Source: Stercorarius parasiticus
Lineage: Eukaryota > Chordata > Aves > Charadriiformes > Stercorariidae
Direction: 5' to 3'
DNA: 64,000 nucleotides
Assembly: GCA_013396915.1 (NCBI GenBank)
Contig: VWZL01000202.1
Location: 262,749-326,748, forward strand
The first letter of the stretch is position 1; the number at the start of each line of letters is the position of its first letter. Under the pieces are notes generated by a model. It saw nothing but the letters and a program-made list of their open reading frames with translations. It did not search any database and was not told where the DNA came from. Shown here piece after piece: positions 57,801 through 64,000 of the stretch. Made by a program: the position numbers and the translations under genes.

Positions 57801-60800
57801 GATTCACATTTAAGAATGGCTATAGCTTTTCCAGTCTCTCAATCTTTAAGTATGTTCACAGAGACATGAAAATGTGTAAATAAGTCTGCCAGCTCCAAAA
57901 CCCTTTCAGCGCCAACTTCTGAACAAAAATGCCTCCATCAAGTCAAACAGCATTTAATGCTCTATCATTAATAAAACCATTTGCTTTTCTCCTGTCCTGA
58001 AAAAGGTATTTGCTAATATAAAGAACTCTAGACACTATGACATGTTTTGATGGGGTCATTTATATACTTCCATTTTAGCAGCCTCTGCCTTGGTGTTCCC
58101 ACTGTGTAACTGTTGGATCTACTTGTGGTAACCCGTTAGACACTTATTTCAAAGCAGTCATGGACACAGAAATGTCCAGGCTTTGCGGAGTTGTACCCTT
58201 AGTCACTCCTTTTGCTGGGCTTTATTTTGCCAGGTGATTCCCATAAAAAACGTCTTCCAGCACAGCGAATATTTCCCTTGTCCCACATAGTCTGAAATCT
58301 ACTGAAAGAGGTGGTGGGGACAGAGAGGTGGCTGGATGCTGGTGAAGTTGGGGACAATCACAGAAAACATGGTAGCTTGTCAAGCTTTTCCCTGGAGCTG
58401 ACACCAGTTTTAACCACAGCCATCTACGCTGGAACATAATGCATGATCTCGTATTTTAACTATGTGGTAGTCTCTGTTGCGGGGAGCGGGAGAAACCCAT
58501 ACAAGGGCAAGGCAAACCCAAAGATGTAACCACTGGTTTTTGATCAAGAGCCTTGTTTGTCCAAATGAGCTCCTTAAAGCACAGGAGTAGGAATGATTTT
58601 CAGTCTTTTGCATGTCTCTTATTTGGAGGAACATAATCCTTTGTAGCAGGATTTGGAGATGGACCTTGGTCTGGCTGAGTTGACCCTACCCGCACAAATC
58701 TGATCTAATAAGGTGTTTTTAATCTCCTTTTTGCATCTCCTCATTTCCATGAGAATCTTCTTCTTTTCCCACCTCTTGCTGGGAAACTTTTTGATACCCA
58801 TTAAGACAGGATTGGTAGTTTTGGGGCATTTTGGCATATGGCACCAAGCATGTTGGGTGGCCCATGGGCAGAGCTGCCAGGGTTCCCCGCTCCCCATGCC
58901 AGGCTCCTTAGGGAAGCGGTGACCTCCACTGTGCTCTGCTGGGTGGTGGCTGGAGACGAGCTGGGGTAGCTGAGTTTGGTATATATGAAGCAATATTTAC
59001 ATTTTTACATATTTATTTATTCCCTGTTTTTCAAGGAAACGTGTAAATACATCTGAGCAGCAATTTAAGCATCTGGTGGAGCATCGTACAACCAGTCTGG
59101 TTCATCAGGGAGTTGGGGTTGGTATTACCCAGTTTGCTGTTAGCCCTTCATAGGTGTGCCAACCCTTATTTATGGAGATCTCCTGAGGACCCTTGAGAAG
59201 CAACCTCTGTACCAGGGTGAGCAGACAGTGTCCTGGACAAGCGAGTGGCTTTCCCCCTTTCCACAACTATCCCCCTTCTTGTTGCTTCTTGCAATGTGTT
59301 CAGAGGACTCAAGCAAAATGCAGAATATCCCTCAGAGGTCTCAGTGGATCATCTCTACATCTGTTCTAGCTGCACGCACACCCTTGTTATGTCTGTGGAG
59401 CCCTACATGTTACTTACATAGGTTTTGCGGAAAGCTGCATGTTTGGAGCCAGGAGCCCGAAGGTCAATGCAAGATGTTTCCCCCCATGTTTGCCTTCCAT
59501 GCTTGAATCTCCCAACATTTCATCAGGTGAGAGCATGAAGGTTTTTCTCCATCCCAGCATCCTGGCTACATTTAAAACCTCACCCAGCCTGGCAACTCTT
59601 CCACTGTCCTTTAAGGAAATTCTCCTTAAATTCCCATAATTTTGTCAGCATTGGGCACGCTTTGTTATTAATAATTAAGTAGGAAAACTGTCTTAGTATC
59701 AGTGCTGCTGATGTGTCTTGAGTTGGAACCAGGCTTCCAAAGAGAATTGCTTGAAAGGGGTAGTTAGGGAAGCAATTTCCTCGATGGTGCGTGCTAATGC
59801 ACGTCTCCAAGCCTGCCTTGGAGCTGCTGGAGCTGGGGAGCTGAGCAGCTCTGTTGAATGGTGCCTCCTCGGGGATCAGCGTCTTGTTTCATCAGGGCCA
59901 TCTGCTTGCAACACAGCTTCAGTCAGCTCCAAGTCCTACAACAAGCTGCTTTCATTGCTGGCTGGAAATGGTTGGAGAAATCTGAGTGTTGTAGGTAAAC
60001 ATGACGTGAGGCTATGGGATATAGCCATCCAGGGAGTCATGCCGCTGGCAGGCATTTACAGGGTGTTAGCGTGCATGAAGAGGGGCCCAGAGCCCCTCAG
60101 GCATCTTGCTGCAGATCCATCTGAGGAGCTGTGCTCCGTGCTTGTGCTGACAGCTGGGGGTGGGATGGGACATCTCTTGTGTGCCACACAAACCAGCATG
60201 CCCGGTAGCAGGCTGCCCCGCGGGGCTTGAGTCAGGCTTTGCCCTCCACACACACAGAGGTCTCAGTTTTGCAAAAATTCTGCAAATATTCACTTGCTGT
60301 TGATGGGATGATAAGATTTGGCAACACAAAAGCTTGCATTTATATTCAAGAGGCTATTTGAAACTTACTGCCTGCCTGGTTAAATGAATCCTTCGCATCC
60401 CTTTCTTCCTCAGCTCCTCCTCGTCACCGATTCTGCATGCGTCACTGGGCAGACAAGCAGCCTGTGATATATTTGCAAGGGGGGCTTTTCTGAGGTTTGT
60501 TAGTTAAGCTGATTTATTTTGTTGCCTCCAAGTCCCTGGGGTGCCTGTGAGCCGACTCATCCACGGCACTGGGCAGAGCTGTCGTGGCTGGGGAGGCAGA
60601 TGCCAGTGCCCTCAGCCCACAACGGGACAGTGTTTTCAGAGATGGAACAGGGTCTTCTCAAAGCAACCCCTTGCCCATGGCTAAACAAATATAATGTGAG
60701 CTGCGCTTCCCATGCTACACAGTATTTCCTGGGTAGGTCTGTGTCCTCCTCCCCCAGCCTCGAGTAGACACCTGTAGGACAGACCTCGGGAGGTCACTGC

Positions 60801-62606
60801 TCCTTTCAGGGTGAATTCAGACGCAAGGTCGTCCCCAAACCCCAGGCTGGGCACAGGAGCATGAGTATAAATACAGATTTTTTTAATGGCTGCCCCATCC
60901 AGTTTGGATACGCAGACCCATGTAGGTTTTATTGTTTACTTTTTATTTTTATTATTTTTTTTGTGGTATATTTTTGGCAGGGCTTATTTGTATGAATTGC
61001 ACAGCTCCACTTCACCACCCAAGGTAAGGAAAATGCTAGCATCTCCATGGCCAATTCCCACACTTTGTTTAGGAACAAATGGAAGAGATGTTGTGTTTAA
61101 TTATCTCAGCCTGCCTACCATGACATTTTCACTAATACTTGGGTTTAATGAGTTAGGAAATCTGGGCCATTGTGTGCTGGTGGATATACTCATCCTTCCT
61201 TTGGCTAAATATGTTATCGGAGAGCTTTCACCGAGATGAGCAACTGCTTCCTTTGAACTCATGAACCGTCAAGATTTGCTAATTTGCTTAGACCACCTGC
61301 TTGGTGAATATTACTGCAGGCCTCTTGTTTTCTCTCTGAAAAGGTAAACAGAAATGTAGATTGTGCCTAAGCGTTGCTGTGCCGAGCCACGCCGGCATGC
61401 TGGCAGTGGAGGTTGGCCAGACCACGCCATCAGCTCTGCCCCGGCCAAATAATGACCACAGGGACAAGGCAAAGCCCCGCGAATGGCCTCCGCGCTCTGC
61501 CTCAGGACTTGAAGCCCTGCAGAAATGCTCCAGCTGGATTCACGAAGATCCTGAGGTCCCCCAGGAATTGCCGTATAAAATAGAATTATCCTGTTCCTCC
61601 ACTCGCTCTGCCTTGTGTTTGTGCTGGCTGGGGTGTCTCTGCTCCCAGGGCTCCATCCACGGGGAAGAGAGTTGACCACCAAGGTTGGTGTTGACAAGTC
61701 CCTCCACCCCATCTGATCAACCCCTGAAAAGGCGATTTGCTTACAGCCAGCTTGGGGATCCTTCTATTGCACTGATCCGCACGGGCACCCGCCCTGCAAT
61801 GCATCTAGTGATGCAGCAGGGCGTTTCTTCTACGGGTCACAGATATATTTTTTTAATTGCCATAGAAACCTCCAAACATCACAGCGTATGCTGTTAGGTC
61901 AGAATCTCTCTCCTCCACATCTGCTTCCTGGGGACACTATGGGGAGTAGGTGCTTGTAATCTCCTGAGTGGCGGATGATTATTTTTGGTTTTATTATCAG
62001 ACGCTCTCTTGATGTCTCCTGGAGCACGGGACAGACTCTGCGGCTTCGGTCCTTTTACTCTTGCTCCTTTGTCCCTTGCTGCATGTTGGGGGGACGCCGT
62101 CTCCCACCGGTCTGCCCTGCCTCGCAGAGGGCTGTGTTGGATGTTTCAGCCCTAAATATTCTGATCGCTGCTGTTACTGCTTTAGATGTGCAGAATGCAA
62201 AACCGGAGAGGCGTTACAGGCAAAGCTTGGCAACCCTTAAATTAGCAACGTGCAATCGCACGGTGTTATGCCTGGAGCTGATGGTTTAACAAGCCTTGCT
62301 CTGTCTTCCCGTGCAAGACATGCACACCCGGGTGGCAGATGGTGTATCCTCGCAGCTCCGCCGGCTGTCCCTCAGCACGCCCGGACGGTGGGAGGACCAT
62401 CAGCACCAAGGTGAGGGAAAAGGGACTCTTTGATTGACCGTTTGTGAGGATGGAGCTGGAGGATGAGACAGATGGGGTGTGTTGGCAGGGAACTCCGCTC
62501 CTGTTTGTTTAATTAGTCACCAGACATACTGAACGCTGAATCGTGTTCCATGCAAACTCGTAAGCGGGGTGAGATGGACCATAAGATAGGAGCTGCTGGA
62601 AGCCAC
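51840..62606. other. Intergenic DNA downstream of CGRRF1
   Basis: About 10.8 kb with no exon, RNA gene or transposon I recognise. A short TG repeat lies at about 52083-52099. In other vertebrates SAMD4A follows on the same strand; none of its protein strings that I know appears here, so its first exon is probably beyond the window. Some complex stretches (for example 54060-54430 and 57540-57740) could be conserved non-coding elements. Confidence 0.5.
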
Positions 62607-63425
62607 TTGGTGATCACGGAATCCCAGAGCGGCAGCGGCTGGAAGGGACCTCTGGAGATCATCTCGTCCAACCCCCTGCCAAAGCAGGGTCACCCAGAGC
62701 AGGTGGGACAGGAACGCGTCCAGGCGGGTCTGGAATATCTCCAGAGACGGAGACTCCACAGCCTCTCTGGGCAGCCTGTGCCAGGGCTCTGCCACCCTCA
62801 AAGGAAAGAAGTTTTTCCTCACGTTGAGATGGAATTTCCCGTGTTCCAGTCTGCGCCCGTTGCCCCTTGTCCTGTCACTGGGCACCCCTGAGAAGGGTCT
62901 GGCCCCATCCTCTTGCCCCCCGCCCTGTAGATATTGATGAGATCCCCTCTCATCTTCTCTTCTCCAGGCTGAACAGCCCCAGGGCTCTCAGCCTGTCCTC
63001 AGCAGAGAGATGCTCCAGTCCCTGACCATCTCCATAGCCTCCGCTGGACTCTCTCCAGTAATTCCTTGACCTGGGGAGCCCAGCGCTGGCCCCAGCACTG
63101 CAGATGTGGCCCCACCAGGGCAGAGCAGAGGGGGAGGATGACCTCCCTCCACCTCCTGGCCATGCTGTTTTCAATGTGCCCCAGGAGACCGTTGACGTTC
63201 TTGGCCACAAAGGCACATGGCTGGCTCATGGGCAACCTGTTGTCCACCTGGACTCCCAGGCCCCTCTCTGCAGAGCTGCTTTCCAGCAAGTCAACCCCCA
63301 ACCTGTACTGGTGCATGGTGTTATTCCTCCCAAAGTGCAGGACCCTACACTTGTCCTTGTTGAACTTCTTTAGGTTCCTCTCCTCTGTGATCCTCATCTC
63401 ATGGTCCTGCTGTAGGATTGATGCT
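62607..63425 (-). mobile_element. Older CR1 LINE fragment
   Basis: Minus-oriented CR1 3' part. The plus strand begins near ACGGAATCCCAGAGCGGC, the complement of a CR1 3' end, then continues through the C-terminal reverse-transcriptase region: [13 protein letters not shown] near 63360-63320, then a stretch resembling the connection region, then FSLEKRR near 62955. Several frame shifts and many changes relative to the intron-3 copy show an older insertion, probably of a different CR1 subfamily. The 5' edge is approximate. Confidence 0.9.
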
Positions 63426-64000
63426 CCTGCACATGGGACCAGGCATTCCCATGGGATTGAGGCAGCCTTTTATCTCCACACTACTTTTTTTCCCCTCACA
63501 AAGGGACGGATTCAGCCACGTGCTTTGCTTTTTAATGCGAAGGGTGCACAAACCTGGAGTTTTCCTTTCTCCAGCACCCACCAGAGCACACAGCCGCTTT
63601 TTGGGGAAGCGGATCTACTGGCAGTGGGCTTTGGCCCCTGGATTGCCTGGATCCCAGCGTGTCTCCCTCCCTCCCCGTGTCCCCCCACCCAGCACGGCTC
63701 TTCTTCAGCTCGGAACCTCCCTGTCCCCAAAGCCACTGCGACCAGAAATTGCTGCAAAGGAACCGGTGGCACTTGTCCCCTGGAGCACGAGCCGTCCACG
63801 GATCAGACGTTTCACATCCTTTCACTAAACACACTTTACACCTTTATTTTTGCTGTGTAAAGCGATAGATTCGGTTCAATATTTGCCGTTGTCTTCCGAA
63901 AGCTTACAGTTGGGGTTTCCCCCCTCCTCCCTGCATTTCCCTTCTTGCCTATACCTGTATCACTCATCCCTGGAATACTGGGGACATAAAACCTGCCGGG
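63426..64000. other. Unique intergenic DNA to window end
   Basis: Mixed-composition sequence with overlapping open frames on both strands but no homology I recognise. Confidence 0.4.

Noticed and set aside
63066..63860. 264-codon open frame near the window end
   Set aside because: Its first part is antisense to the CR1 fragment and the rest has no homology I recognise.
51840..64000. First exons of SAMD4A
   Set aside because: Searched by eye for its known N-terminal strings in the open frames and found none.

Overview
The window is a piece of a bird nuclear genome. Two LINE insertions of the CR1 type that dominates avian genomes are present, the genes are split by introns with long AT-rich non-coding DNA between them, and promoters sit in CpG-rich islands. 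The gene order CDKN3 - CNIH1 - GMFB - CGRRF1 matches the vertebrate block I know from human 14q22, where SAMD4A follows; no SAMD4A exon was recognised before the window ends. One assembly gap of 173 N lies in CNIH1 intron 1.

Layout. 1-2377 (+): the last three coding exons of CDKN3, with the first cut by the window edge inside the phosphatase active-site loop. About 2.4-7.5 kb: non-coding DNA between two convergent genes, holding a probable solo LTR (about 5361-6024, minus). 8383-17076 (-): complete CNIH1, 5 coding exons, 144 aa; intron 3 carries a 5'-truncated CR1 in the same orientation. 17.1-27.9 kb: CNIH1 CpG island, a solo LTR (17947-18625, +), 5 kb without recognisable genes, then the probable long GMFB 3' UTR. 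27868-37800 (-): complete GMFB, 7 coding exons, 142 aa. 37.4-40.1 kb: CpG-rich head-to-head interval between GMFB and CGRRF1, with a second copy of the same LTR (38576-39262, +). 40127-51500 (+): complete CGRRF1, 6 coding exons, 342 aa, C-terminal RING finger. 51.5-64 kb: intergenic DNA with no recognisable gene and an old CR1 fragment at about 62.6-63.4 kb.

The four genes do not form a pathway. CDKN3 is a CDK2-directed phosphatase, CNIH1 an ER cargo receptor, GMFB an ADF-homology regulator of Arp2/3, and CGRRF1 a membrane-anchored RING ubiquitin ligase. They are a conserved neighbourhood of housekeeping-type genes.

The strongest unusual signal is in splicing. GMFB intron 4 has AT-AC ends with U12-type splice and branch motifs, and CGRRF1 intron 3, in the neighbouring divergent gene, is a 192-bp GT-AG intron with a textbook U12 5' splice site and branch point. 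Other points are GMFB exon 1 coding only the start Met, a perfect 19-bp inverted repeat with GC-box and RFX-like half sites plus three CACGTG boxes in the GMFB-CGRRF1 interval, and two near-identical LTRs in direct orientation about 20 kb apart with GMFB between them. I found no new system beyond these.
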